The position numbers and the translations under genes were made by a program. From assembly GCA_037974665.1 (NCBI GenBank), contig CM075773.1, forward strand, positions 25,422,353-25,486,352: DNA of 64,000 nt, given 5' to 3'. Under the pieces are notes generated by a model that saw only the letters and a program-made list of their open reading frames with translations, did no database searches and was not told the origin of the DNA. This stretch comes from Ehretia macrophylla. Taxonomy: Eukaryota; Streptophyta; Magnoliopsida; Boraginales; Ehretiaceae. This document shows, piece by piece, positions 1 through 12,649 of the stretch (its first letter is position 1; each line of letters begins with the position of its first letter).

Positions 1-75
1 GCGTAGAGGCTGGGCCCACAAACCGAGGGCGTGGGGCTTGGGACCAAGTCTCCGTCGCTCCGGACCCCATAACTT
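1..75. repeat. Partial monomer at left edge
   Basis: This is the last 75 bases of a monomer, from GCGTAGAGGCTGGGCCCACA through the GCTCCGG dyad region to the next anchor at 76. It carries the ACC-CCATAAC variant (CCGGACCCCAT), also seen before the anchors at 2469, 2811 and 12038. The array evidently continues beyond the left edge. Confidence 0.93.
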
Positions 76-1101
76 TTGATCCGTAAAGAGTCACGCGGCC
101 CACAGCATACCGTTGGAAAGCTCTCCGAGAGCTCTACGACGGGACAGCTAAGCTATGCTTCCCTGTGCCTTTTTTCGGAGCCCAAAATCAAACTTTTTCA
201 TCAGTTTCGGGACACTTTTCTTCTTTTGCGCTGTTTTTCCGTCCCGGATCGTACGTCGTGCGCCGCGAAAAGGGCGACAACCCAATCCGTCCCATTTTTG
301 TTACCGAATCCCACGGCACCTTGGGCCAGACAGCTTCGATTCGCGTAGAGGCTGAGCCCGCAAACCGAGGGCGTGGGGCTTGCGACCAAGCCTCCGTCGC
401 TCCGGAGCCCATAACTTTTGATCCGTAAAGAGTTACGCGGCCCACAGCATACCGTTGGAAAGCTCTCCGAGGGCTCTACGACGGGACAGCCAAGCTATAC
501 TTTGCTGTGCCTTTTTTCGGAGAACAAAATCGAACGTTTTCATCAGTTTCGGGACACTTTTCTTCTTTTGCGCTGTTTTTCCGTCCCGGATCATACGTCG
601 CGCGCCGCGAAAATGGCGACAACCCAATCCCTCCAATTTCTGTTACCGAATCCCGTGGCACCTTGGGCAAGACAGCTTCGCTTCGCACGGAGGCTGGGCC
701 CATAAACCGAGGGCGTGGGGCTTGGTACCAGGTCTCCGTCGCTCCGGAGCCCATAACTTTTGATCCGTAAAGAGTTACGCGGCCCACAGCATACCGTTGG
801 AAAGATCTCCGAGAGCTCTACGACAGGACAGCGAAGCTTTGCTTCACTTGGCCTTTTTTCGGAGCCCAAAATCGAACGTTTTCATCAGTTTCGGGACATT
901 TTTCTTCTTTCGCGCTGTTTTTCCGTCCCGGATCGTACGTCGTGCGCCGCAAAAAGGGCGACAACCCAATCCGTCCCAATTCTGTTACCGAATCCCGCCG
1001 CACCTTGGGCGAGACAGCTTCGATTCGCGTAGAGGCTGGGCCCGCAAACCGAGGGCGTGGGGCTTGGGACCAGGTCTCCGTCGCTCCGGAGCCCATAACT
1101 T

Positions 1102-1784
1102 TTGATTCGTAAAAAGTTACGCGGCCCACAGCATACCGTTGGAAAGCTCTCCGAGAGCTCTACGATGGGCAGCCAAGCTTTGCTTCGCTGGGCCTTTTTT
1201 CGGAGCCCAGAATCGAATGTTTTCATCAGTTTCGGGACACTTTTCTTCTTTTGCGCTGTTTTTCCGTCCCGGATCGTACGGCGCGCGCCGCGAATAGGGC
1301 GACAGCCCAATCCGTCCCGTTTCTGTTACCGAATCCCGCGGCACCTTGGGCGAGACAGCTTCGCTTCGCGTCGAGGCTGGGCCCGCAAACCGAGGGCGCA
1401 GGGCTTGGGACCAGGTCTCCGTCGCTCCGGAGCCCATAACTTTTGATCCGTAAGGAGTTACGCGGCCCACAGCATACCGTTGGAAAGCTCTCCGAGAGCT
1501 CTACGACGGGGCAGCCAAGCTGTGCTTCGCTGGGCCTTTTTTCGGAGCCCAAAATCGAACGTTTTCATCAGTTTCGGGACACTTTTCTTCTTTTGCGCTG
1601 TTTTTCCGTCCCGGATCGTACGGCGCGCGCCGCGAATAGGGCGACAACCCAATCCGTCCCATTTCTGTTACCGAATCCCGCGGCACCTTGGGCGAGACAT
1701 CTTCGCTTCACGTAGAGGCTGGGCCCGCAAACCGAGTTCATGGGGCCTGGGACCAGGTCTCCGTCGCTCCGGAGCCCATAAATT
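1102..1784. repeat. C-type (GAATAGGG) monomer pair
   Basis: Two adjacent monomers replace the usual GAAAAGGG with GAATAGGG and carry GTACGGCGCGCG. The first also has GACAGCCC and CCCGTTTCTG. The second has the hypervariable word GCTGTGCTTCGCTGGG but reverts to GACAACCC, so the subfamily is already a mosaic at its leftmost occurrence. Confidence 0.75.
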
Positions 1785-4700
1785 TTGATCCGGATGGAGT
1801 TACGCGGCCGACAACATACCGTTGGAAAGCTCTCCGAGAGCTCTACGATGGGGCAGCCAAGCTTTGCTTCGCTGGGCCTTTTTTCGGAGCCCAAAATCGA
1901 ACGTTTTCATCAGTTTCGGGACACTTTTCTTCTTTTGCGCTGTTTTTCCGTCCCGGATCGTACGTCGTGCGCCGCGAAAAGGGCGACAACCCGATCCGTC
2001 CCATTTCTGTTACCGAATCCCGCGGCACCTTGGGCGAGACAGCTTCGCTTCGCGTAGAGGCTGTGCCCACAAACCGCGGGCGTGGGGCTTGCGACCAAGT
2101 CTCCGTCGCTCCGGAGCCCATAACTTTTGATCCGTAAAGAGTTACGCGGCCCACAGCATACCGTTGGAAAGCTCTCCGAGAGCTCTACGACGGGACAGCT
2201 AAGCTATGCTTGGCTGTGCCTATTTTCGGAGCCCAAAATTGAACGTTTTCATCAGTTTCGGGACACTTTTCTTCTTTTGCTCTGTTTTTTCGTCCCGGAT
2301 CGTACGTCGGGAGCCGCAAAAAGGACGACAACCTAATCCATCACATTTCTATTACTGAATCCCATGGCACCTTGGGCGAGACAGCTTCGCTTCGCATAGA
2401 GGCTGGGCCCATAAACCGAGGGCGTGGGGCTTGGGACCAAGTCTCCGTCCCTCCGGACCCCATAACTTTTGATCCGTAAAGAGTTACGCGGCCCACAGCA
2501 TACCGTTGGAAAGCTCTCCGAGGGCTCTACGACGGGACAGCCAATCTATGCTTCGCTGTGCCTTTTTTCGGAGCCCAAAATCGAACGTTTTCATCAGTTT
2601 CGGGACACTTTTCTTCTTTTGCGCTGTTTTTCCGTCCCGGATCGTACGTCGTGCGCCGCGAAAAGGGCGACAACCCAATCCGTCCCATTTCTGTTACCGA
2701 ATCCCGCGGCACCTCGGGCGAGACAGCTTCGCTTCGCGTAGAGGCTGGGCCCACAAACCGAGGGCGTGGGGCTTGGGACCAAGTCTCCGTCGCTCCGGAC
2801 CCCATAACTTTTGATCCGTAAAGAGTTACGCGGCCAACAGCATACCGTTGGAAAGCACTCCGAAAGCTCTACGACGGGACAGCTAAGCTATGCTTCCCTG
2901 TGCCTTTTTTCGGAGCCCAAAATCAAACTTTTTCATCAGTTTCGTGACACTTTTCTTCTTTTGCGCTGTTTTTCCGTCCCGGATCGTACGTCGTGCGCCG
3001 CGAAAAGGGAGACAACCCAATCCGTCCCATTTTTGTTACCGAATCCCGCGGCACCTTGGGCGAGACAGCTTCGATTCGCGTAGAGGCTGGGCCCGCAAAC
3101 CGAGGGCGTGGGGCTTGCCACCACGCCTCCGTCGCTCCGGAGCCCATAACTTTTGATCCGTAAAGAGTTACGCGGCCCACAGCATACCGTTGGTAAGCTC
3201 TCCGAGAGCTCTACGATGGGAAATCCAAGCTTTGCTTCGCTGGGCCTTTTTTCGGAGCCCAAAATCGAACGTTTTCATCAGTTTCGGGACACTTTTCTTC
3301 TTTTGCACTATTTTTTCGTCCCGGATCGTACGTCGCGCGCTGCGAAAAGGGCGACAACCCTATCCGTCCCATTTCTGTCACCGAATCCCGCAGCACCTTG
3401 GGCGAGACAAATTCGCTTCACGTAGAGGCTGGGCCCACAAACCGAGGGCGTGGGGCTTGAGACCAGGTCTCCATCGATCCGGAGCTTATAAATTTTGATC
3501 CGTAAAGAGTTACGCGGCCCACAGCATACCGTTGGAAAGCTCTCAGAGAGCTCTACGATGGGCCAGCTAAGCCCTATTTGCTGGGCCTTTTTTTCGGTGC
3601 CCTAAATTGAACGTTTTCATCAGTTTCGGGACACTTTTCTTCTTTTGCGCTGTTTTTCCGTCCCGGATCGTACGTCGTGCGCCGCGTAAAGGGCGACAAC
3701 CCAATCCGTCCCATTTCTGTTACCGAATCCCGCGGCACCTTGGGCGAGGCAGCTTCGCTTCGCGTAGAGGCTGGGGCCACAAACCGAGGGCGTGGCGCCT
3801 GGGACCAGGTCTCCGTCGCTCCGGAGCCCATAACTTTTGATCCGTAAGGAGTTACGCAGCCCACAGCATACCGTTGGAAAGCTCTCCGAGAGCTCTACGA
3901 CGGGGTTAGCCAAGCTTTGCTTCGCTGGGCCTTTTTTCGGAGCCCAAAATCTAACTTTTTCATCAGTTTCGGGACACTTTTCTTCTTTTGCGCTGTTTTT
4001 CCGTCCCGGATCGTACGTCGTGCACCGCGAAAAGGGCGACAACCCGATCCGTCCCATTTCTGTTACCGAATCCCGTGGCACCTCGGGCGAGACATCTTCG
4101 CTTCACCTTGCGGCTGGGCCCGCAAACCGAGGGCGTGGGGCTTGGGACCAGGTCTCCGTCGCTCCGGAGCCCATAACTTTTGATCCGTAAGGAGTTACGC
4201 GGCCTACAGCATACCGTTGGAAAGCTCTCCGAGAGCTCTACGACGGGGCAGCCAAGCTTTGCTTCGCTGGACCTTTTTTCGGAGCCCAAAATCGAACGTT
4301 TTCATCAGTTTCGGGACACTTTTCTTCTTTTGCGCTGTTTTTCCGTCCCGGATCGTCCGTCGTGCACCGCGAAAAGGGCGACAACCCAATCCGTCCCATT
4401 TCTGTTACCGAATCCCGCGGCACCTTGGGCGAGACAGCTTCGTTTCACCTAGAGGCTGGGCCCGCAAACCGAGGGCGTGGGGCTTGGGACCAGGTCTCCG
4501 TCGCTCCGGAGCCTATAACTTTTGATCCGTAAGGAGTTACGCGGCCTACAGCATACCGTTGGAAAGCTCTCCGAGAGCTCTACGACGGGGCAGCAAGCTT
4601 TGCTTCGCTGGACCTTTTTTCGGAGCCCAAAATCGAACGTTTTCATCAGTTTCGGGACACTTTTCTTCTTTTGTGCTGTTTTTCCGTCCCGGATCGTAAG

Positions 4701-4861
4701 TCGTGCGCCGCGAAAAGGGCGACAACCCAATCCGTTCCATTTTTGTTACCGAATCTGGCGGCACCTTGGGCGAGACAGCTTCGCTTTGCGTAGAGGCTGG
4801 GCCCGCAAACCGAGGGCGTGGGGCTTGGACCAGGTCTCCGTCGCTCCGGAGCCCATAACTT

Positions 4862-5203
4862 TTGATCCGTAAACAATTACGCGGCCCACAACATACCGTT
4901 GGAAAGCTCTCCGAGAGCTCTACGACGGGACAGCCAAGCTTTGGTTCGCTGGACCTTTTTTCAGAGCCCAAAATCGAACGATTTCATCAGTTTCAGGACA
5001 CTTTTCTACTTTTGTGCTATTTTTCCGTCCCGGATCGTAAGTCGTGCGCCGCGAAAAGGGCGACAACCCAATCCGTTCCATTTTTGTTACCGAATCCAGC
5101 GGCACCTTGGGCGAGACAACTTCGATTCGCGTAGAGGCTGGGCCCGCAAACCGAGGGCGTGGGGCTTGGGACCAGGTCTCCGTCGCTCCGGAGCCCATAA
5201 CTT
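4862..5203. repeat. D-type monomer (leftmost copy)
   Basis: D-type is defined by linked changes: AACGATTTCATCAGTTTCAG for AACGTTTTCATCAGTTTCGG, TTTTGTGCTATTTTTCC for TTTTGCGCTGTTTTTCC, and GATCGTAAGTCG for GATCGTACGTCG. Many copies also have CAGTATACC. This copy has TTCTACTTTTG and CCGTTCC, shared with the D-type unit at 8963. Confidence 0.75.
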
Positions 5204-5545
5204 TTGATCCGTAAGGAGTTACGCGGCCCACAGCATACCGTTGGAAAGCTCTCCGAGAGCTCTACGACGGGGCAGCCAAGCTGTGCTTCGCTGGGCCTTT
5301 TTTCGGAGCCCAAAATCGAACGTTTTCATCAGTTTCGGGACACTTTTCTGCTTTTGCGCTGTTTTTCCGTCCCGGATCGTACGTCGCGCGCCGCGAATAG
5401 GGCGACAGCCCAATCCGTCCCGTTTCTGTTACCGAATCCCGCGGTACCTTGGGCGAGACAGCTTCGCTTCGCGTGGAGGCTGGGCCCGCAAACCGAGGGC
5501 GCAGGGCTTGGGACCAGGTCTCCGTCGCTCCGGAGCCCATAACTT
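5204..5545. repeat. C-type (GAATAGGG) monomer
   Basis: This copy has GCTGTGCTTCGCTGGG, TTCTGCTTTTGCG, GAATAGGGCGACAGCCC and GAGGGCGCAGGGC. It closely resembles the 24342 monomer except for CGGTACC in place of CGGCACC. Confidence 0.75.
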
Positions 5546-6228
5546 TTGATCCGTAAGGAGTTACGCGGCCCACAGCATACCGTTGGAAAGCTCTCCGAGA
5601 GCTCTACGACGGGGCAGCCAAGCCGTGCTTCGCCGTGCCTTTTTTCGGTGCCCAAAATCGAACGATTTCATCAATTTCGGGATACTTTTCTTCTTTTGCG
5701 CTGTTTTTCCGTCCCGGATCATACGTCGTGCGGCGCGAAAAGGGCGACAACCCGATCCGTCCCATTTCTGTTAGCGAATCCCCCGGCACCTTGGGCGAGA
5801 CAAAGTCGCTTCACGTAGAGGGTGGGCCCGCAAACCGAGGGCGTGGGGCTTGGGACCAGGTCTCCGTTGCTTCGGAGCCCATAACTTTTGATCCGTAAAG
5901 ATTTACGCGGCCCACAGCATACCGTTGGAAAGCTCTCTGAGAGCTCTACGACGGGGCAGCAAGCTTCGCTTCGCTGGGCCTTTTTTCGGAGCCCAAAATC
6001 AAACGTTTTCATCAGTTTCGGGACATTTTTCTTCTTTCGCGCTGTTTTTCCGTCCCGGATCGTAAGTCGTGAGCCGCGAAAAGGGCGACAACCCAATCCG
6101 TCCCAATTCTGTTACCGAATCCCGCCGCACCTTGGGCGAGACAGCTTCGATTCGCGTAGAGGATGGGCCCGCAAACCGAGGGCGTGGGGCTTGGGACCAG
6201 GTCTCCGTCGCTCCGGAGCCCATAACTT

Positions 6229-6912
6229 TTGATCCGTAAAAAGTTACGCGGCCCACAGCATACCGTTGGAAAGCTCTCCGAGAGCTCTACGACGGGGCAG
6301 CCAAGCTGTGCTTCGCTGGGCCTTTTTTCGGAGCCCAAAATCGAACGTTTTCATCAGTTTCGGGACACTTTTCTTATTTTGCGCTGTTTTTCCGTCCCGG
6401 ATCGTACGGCGCGCGCCCCGAATAGGGCGACATTCCAATCCGTCCCGTTTCTGTTACCGAATCCCGCGGCACCTTGGGCGAGACAGCTTCGCTTCGCGTC
6501 GAGGCTGGGCCCGCAAACTGAGGGCGCAGGGCTTGGGACCAGGTCTCCGTCGGTCCGGAGCCCATAACTTTTGATCCGTAAGGAGTTACGCGGCCCACAG
6601 CATACCGTTGGAAAGCTCTCCGAGAGCTCTACGACGGGGCAGCCAAGCTGTGTTTCGCTGGGCCTTTTTTCGGAGCCCAAAATCGAACGTTTTCATCAGT
6701 TTCGGGACACTTTTCTTCTTTTGCGCTGTTTTTCCGTCCCGGATCGTACGGCGCGCGCCGCGAATAGGGCGACAGCCCAATCCGTCCCAATTCTGTTACC
6801 GAATCCCGCGGCACCTTGGGCGAGACAGCTTCGATTCGTGTAGAGGCTGGGCCCGCAAACCGAGGGCGTGGGGCTTGGGACCAGGTCTCCGTCGCTCCGG
6901 AGCCCATAACTT
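6229..6912. repeat. C-type (GAATAGGG) monomer pair
   Basis: The first copy has private changes (CGCGCCCCGAATAGGG, GACATTCC). The second ends with the non-C tail CCCAATTCTG and CTTCGATTCGTG, a join between C-type and neighbouring sequence inside one unit. Confidence 0.7.
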
Positions 6913-7332
6913 TTAATCCGTAAAAAGTTACGCGGCCCACAGCATACCGTTGGAAAGCTCTCCGAGAGCTCTACGACGGGACAACTAAGCTTTGCTTCGC
7001 TGTGCCTTTTTTCGGAGCCCAAAATCGATCGTTTTCATCAGTTTCGGGACACTTTTCTTCTTTTGCGCTGTTTTTTCGTCCCGGATCGTACGTCGTGTGC
7101 CGCGAAAAGGGTGACAACCCAATTCGTCCCAATTCTGTTACCGAATCCCGCGGCACCTTGGGCGAGACAGCTTCGATTCGTGTAGAGGCTGGGCCCGCAA
7201 ACCGAGGGCGTGGGGCTTGGGACCAGGTCTCCGTCGCTCCGGAGCCCATAACTTTTAATCCGTAAAAAGTTACGCGGCCCACAGCATACCGTTGGAAAGC
7301 TCTCCGAGAGCTCTACGACGGGACAACTAAGC
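6829..7332. repeat. Adjacent near-identical monomers with TTTTAATCCGTAAAAAG
   Basis: The segments 6829-6990 and 7171-7332 match over about 160 bp. They share CTTCGATTCGTG, the rare anchor change TTTAATCCGTAAAAAG, and GACAACTAAGCTTTGC. The same rare anchor recurs at 12380. This looks like a one-monomer duplication that was partly overwritten on its right side. Confidence 0.65.
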
Positions 7333-8962
7333 TTTGCTTCGCTGGGCCTTTTTTCGGAGCCCAAAATCGAACATTTTCATCAGTTTCGGGACATTTTTCT
7401 TCTTTCGCGCTGTTTTTCCGTCCCGGATCGTACGTCGAGCGCCGCGAAAAGGGCGACAACCCAATCCGTCCCAATTCTGTTACCGAATCCCGCCGCACCT
7501 TGGGCGAGACAGCTTCGCTTCGCGTAGAGGCTGGGCCCGCAAACCGAGGGCGTGGGGCTTGGGACCAAGTCTCCGTCGCTCCAGAGCCCATAACTTTTGA
7601 TCCGTAAAGAGTTACGCAGCCCACAGCATACCGTTGGAAAGCTCTCCGTGAGCTCTACGATGGGACAGCTAAGCTCCGTTTCGCTGGGCATTTTTTCGGA
7701 GCCCAAAATCGAACGTTTTCATCAGTTTCGGGACACTTTTCTTCTTTTGCGCTGTTTTTCCGTCCCGGATCGTACGTCGCGCCGCGAAAAGGCCGACGAC
7801 CTAATCCGTCCCATTTCTGTTACCGAATCCCGTTGAACCTTGGGCGAGACAAATTCGCTTCACGTAGAGGTTGGGCCCGCAAACCGATGCTGTGGGGTTT
7901 GGGACCAGGTCTCCGTTGCTCCGGAGCCCATAACTTTTGATCCGTAAGGAGTTACGCAGCCCACAGCTTACCGTTGGAAAGCTCTCCGAGAGCTCTACGA
8001 CGGGACAGCTAAGCTATGCTTCCCTGTGCCTTTTTTCGGAGCCCAAAATCAAACTTTTTCATCAGTTTCGGGACACTTTTCTTCTTTTGCGCTGTTTTTC
8101 CGTCCCGGATCGTACGTCGTGCGCCGCGAAAAGGGCGACAACCCAATCCGTCCCATTTTTGTTACCGAATCCCACGGCACCTTGGGCGAGACAGCTTCGA
8201 TTCGCGTAGAGACTGGGCCCACAAACCGAGGGCGTGGGGCTTGCGACCAAGTCTCCGTCGCTCCGGAGCCCATAACTTTTGATCCGTAAAGAGTTACGCG
8301 GCCCACAGCATACCGTTGGAAAGCTCTCCGAGGGCTCTACGACGGGACAGCCAAGCTATGCTTTGCTGTGCCTTTTTTCGGAGAACAAAATCGAACGTTT
8401 TCATCAGTTTCGGGACACTTTTCTTCTTTTGCGCTGTTTTTCCGTCCCGGATCGTAAGTTGTGCGCCGCGAAAAGGGCGACAACCCAATCCGTCCAATTT
8501 TTGTTACCGAATCCGGCGGCACCTTAGGCGAGACAGCTTCGCTTCATGTAGAGGCTGGGCCCGCAAAACGAGGGCGTGGGGCTTGGGACCAGGTCTTCGT
8601 CGCTCCAAAGCCCATAACTTTTGATCCGTAAAGAGTTACGCGGCCCACAGCATACCGTTGGAAAGCTCTCCGAGAACTCTACGACGGGACAGCCAAGCTT
8701 TGCTTCGCTGGACCTTTTTTCGGAGCCCAAAATCGAACGTTTTCATTAGTTTCGAGACATTTTTCTTCTTTTGCGCTAGTTTTCCGTCCCGGATCGTACG
8801 TCGTGCGCCGCGAAAAGGGCGACAACCTAATCCGTCCCATTTTTGTTACCGAATCCCACGGCACCTTGGGCGAGACAGCTTCGCTTCGCGTAGAGGCTGG
8901 GCCCGCAAACCGAGGGCGTGGGGCTTGGGACCAGGTCTCCGTCGCTCCGGAGACCATAACTT

Positions 8963-9303
8963 TTGATCCGTAAAAAGTTACGCGGCCCACAACATACCGT
9001 TTGAAAGCTCTCCGAGAGCTCTACGACGGGACAGCAAGCTTTGCTTCGCTGGGCCTTTTTTCGAAGCCCAAAATCGAACGATTTCATCAGTTTCAGGACA
9101 CTTTTCTACTTTTGTGCTATTTTTCCGTCCCGGATCGTAAGTCGTGCGCCGCGAAAAGGGCGACAACCCAATCCGTTCCATTTTTGTTACCGAATCCGGC
9201 GGCACCTTGGGCGAGACAACTTCGATTCGCGTAGAGGCTGGGCCCGCAAACCGAGGGCGTGGGGCTTCGGACCAGGTCTCCGTCGCTCCGGAGCCCATAA
9301 CTT
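8963..9303. repeat. D-type monomer, partner of the one at 4862
   Basis: It shares TTCTACTTTTG and AATCCGTTCC with 4862-5203 at an offset of about 4,100 bp (12 units). Its left part differs (CCGTTTGAAAG, CGAAGCCC). Confidence 0.7.
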
Positions 9304-10669
9304 TTGATCCGTAAGGAGTTACGCGGCCTACAGCATACCGTTGGAAAGCTCTCCGAGAGCTCTACGACGGGGCAGCCAAGCTTTGCTTCGCTGGACCTTT
9401 TTTCGGAGAACAAAATCGAACGTTTTCATCAGTTTCGGGACACTTTTCTTCTTTTGTGCTGTTTTTCCGTCCCGGATCGTCCGTCGTGCGCCGCGAAAAG
9501 GGCGACAACCCAATCCGTCCCATTTCTGTTACCGAATCCCGCGGCACCTTGGGCGAGACAGCTTCGTTTCACCTAGAGGCTGGGCCCGCAAACCGAGGGC
9601 GTGGGGCTTGGGACCTGGTCTCCGTCGCTCCGGAGCCCATAACTTTTGATCCGTAAGGAGTTACGCGGCCTACAGCATACCGTTGGAAAGCTCTCCGAGA
9701 GCTCTACGACGGGACAGCCAAGCTTCGCTTCGCCGTGCCTTTTTTCGGAGCCCAAAATCGAACGATTTCATCAATTTTGGGATACTTTTCTTCTTTCGCG
9801 CAGTTTTTCGTCCCGGATCGTACGTCGTGCGCCGCGAAAAGGGTGACAGCCCAATCCGTCCCATTTTTGTTACCGAATCCCGCGGCACCTTGGGCGAGAC
9901 AAGTTGCTTCGTGTAGAGGCTGGGCCCGCAAACAGAGGGCGTGGGGCTTGGGACCAGGTCTCCCTCGCTCCGGAGCCCATAACTTTTGATCCGTAAGGAG
10001 TTACGCAGCCCACAGCATACCGTTGGAAAGCTATCCGAGAGCTCTACGACGAAGCAGCCATGCTTCACTTCGCTGGTCCTTTTTTCGGTGCCCAAAATCG
10101 AACATTTTAATCAGTTTCGGGACACTTTTCTTTTTTCGCGCTGTTTTTTCGTCCTGGATCGTACGTTGTGCGCCGCGAAAAGGGCGACAACCCAATCCAT
10201 CCCATTTCTGTTACCGAATCCCGCGGCACCTTGGGCGAGACAGCTTCGTTTCACGTAGAGGCTGGGCCCGCAAACCGAGGGCGTGGGGCTTGGGACCAGG
10301 TCTCCGTCGCTCCGGAGCCCATAACTTTTGATCCGTAAGGAGTTACGCGGCCCACAGCTTACCGTTGGAAAGCTCTCCGAGAGCTCTACGACGGGATAGC
10401 TAAGCTATGCTTCCCTGTGCCTTTTTTCGGAGCCCAAAATCGAACGTTTTCATCAGTTTCGGGACACTTTTCTTCTTTTGCGCTGTTTTTCCGTCCCGGA
10501 TCGTACATCGAGCGACGTGAAAAGGGCGACAACCCAATCCGTCACATTTATGTTACCGAATCCCGCGGTACCTTGGGCGAGACAAATTCGCTTCACCTAG
10601 AGGCTGGGCCCGCAAATCGAGGGCGTGGGGCTTGGGACCAGGTCTCCGTCGCTCCGGAGCCCATAACTT

Positions 10670-11011
10670 TTGATCCGTAAGGAGTTACGCGGCCCACAGC
10701 ATACCGTTGGAAAGCTCTCCGAGAGCTCTACGACGGGGCAGCCAAGCTGTGCTTCGCTGGGCCTTTTTTCGGAGCCCAAAATCGAACGTTTTCATCAGTT
10801 TCGGGACACTTTTCTTCTTTTGCGCTGTTTTTCCGTCCCGGATCGTACGTCGCGCGCCGCGAATAGAGCGACAGCCCAATCCGTCCCGTTTCCGTTACCG
10901 AATCCCGCGGCACCTTGGGCGAGACAGCTTCGCATCGCGTGGAGGCTGGGCCCGCAAACCGAGGGCGCAGGGCTTGGGACCAGGTCTCCGTCGCTCCGGA
11001 GCCCATAACTT
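10670..11011. repeat. C-type (GAATAGAG) monomer
   Basis: A C-type unit with GAATAGAGCGACAGCCC and CCCGTTTCCG, plus the GCTGTGCTTCGCTGGG word and GGCGCAGGGC tail. The next monomer (11012) keeps the C-type left part but has GAAAACGGCGACAACCCG on its right, so the subfamily boundary falls inside a unit. Confidence 0.7.
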
Positions 11012-11353
11012 TTGATCCGTAAGGAGTTACGCGGCCCACAGCATACCGTTGGAAAGCTCTCCGAGAGCTCTACGACGGGGCAGCCAAGCTGTGCTTCGCT
11101 GGGCCTTTTTTCGGAGCCCAAAATCGAACGTTTTCATCAGTTTCGGGACACTTTTCTTCTTTTGCGCTGTTTTTCCGTCCCGGATCGTACGTCGTGCGCC
11201 GCGAAAACGGCGACAACCCGATCCCTCCCATTTATGTTACCGCATCCCGCGGCACCTTGGGCGAGACAGCTTCGCTTCGCGTAGAGGCTGGGCCCACAAA
11301 CCGAGGGCGTGGGGCTTGGGACCAAGTCTCCGTCGCTCCGGAGCCCAAAACTT

Positions 11354-11695
11354 TTGATCCGTAAAGAGTTACGCGGCCCACAGCATACCGTTGGAAAGCT
11401 CTCCGAGAGCTCTACGACGGGGCAGCTAAGCTTTGCTTCGCTGGGCCATTTTTCGGAGCCCAAAATCGAACGTTTTCATCAGTTTCGGGACACTTTTCTT
11501 CTTTTGCGCTGTTTTTCCGTCCCGGATCGTACGTCGCGCGCCGCGAATAGGGCGACAGCCCAATCCGTCCCGTTTCTGTTACCGAATCCCGCGGTACCTT
11601 GGGCGAGACAGCTTCGATTCGCGTAGAGGCTGGGCCCGCAAACCGAGGGCGTGGGGCTTGGGACCAGGTCTCCGTCGCTCCGGAGCCCATAACTT
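11354..11695. repeat. C-type right half on a GCTTTGC left half
   Basis: GAATAGGGCGACAGCCC and CCCGTTTCTG follow a left portion with GGGGCAGCTAAGCTTTGC and the rare GGGCCATTTTTCGG. This is a recombinant-looking monomer joining two subfamilies. Confidence 0.65.
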
Positions 11696-12649
11696 TTGAT
11701 CCGTAAGGAGTTACGCGGCCCACAGCATACCGTTGGAAAGCTCTCCGAGAGCTCTACGACGGGGCAGCTAAGCTTTGCTTCGCTGGGCCTTTTTTCGGAG
11801 CCCAAAATCGAACATTTTCATCAGTTTCGGGACATTTTTCTTCTTTCGCGCTGTTTTTCCGTCCCGGATCGTACGTCGTGCGCCGCGAAAAGGGCGACAA
11901 CCCAATCCGTCCCATTTCTGTTACCGAATCCTGCGGCACCTCGAGCGAGACAGCTTCGCTTCGCGTAGAGGCTGGGCCCACAAACCGAGGGCATGGGGCT
12001 TGGGACCAAGTCTCCGTCGCTCCGGACCCCATAACTTTTGATCCGTAAAGAGTTACGCGGCCCACAGCATACCGTTGGAAAGCTCTCCGAGAGCTCTACG
12101 ACGGGACAGCTAAGCTATGCTTCCCTGTGCCTTTTTTCGGAGCCCAAAATCGAACGTTTTCATCAGTTTCGGGACACTTTTCTTCTTTTGCGCTGTTTTT
12201 CCGTCCCGGATCGTACGTCGTGCGCCGCGAAAAGGGCGACAACCCAATCCGTCCCATTTTTGTTACCGAATCCCGCGGTACCTTGGGCGAGACAGCTTCG
12301 ATTTGTGTAGAGGCTGGGCCCGCAAACCGAGGGCGTGGGGCTTGGGACCAGGTCTCCGTCACTCCGGAGCCCATAACTTTTAATCCGTAAAAAGTTACGT
12401 GGCCCACAGCATACCGTTGGAAAGCTCTCCGAGAGCTCTACGACGGGACAGCTAAGCTTTGCTTCGCTGTGCCGTTTTTCGGATCCCAAAATCGAACGTT
12501 TTCATCAATTTCGGGACACTTTTCTTCTTTTGCGCTGTTTTTCCGTCCCGGATCATACGTCTTGCGCCGCGAAAAGGGCGACAACCCAATCCGTCCCATT
12601 TCTGTTACCGAATCCCGCGGCACCTCGGGCGAGACAGCTTCGCTTCGCG

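Noticed and set aside
76..348. Recurrent 90-codon plus-strand frames starting near each anchor (and 102-, 87-, 103-, 108- and 64-codon classes) as genes
   Set aside because: They recur in every unit in overlapping frames on both strands, start at TTG or other alternative codons, show no recognisable domain, and are broken wherever a unit has an indel. Variation is not biased toward synonymous sites as far as can be seen.
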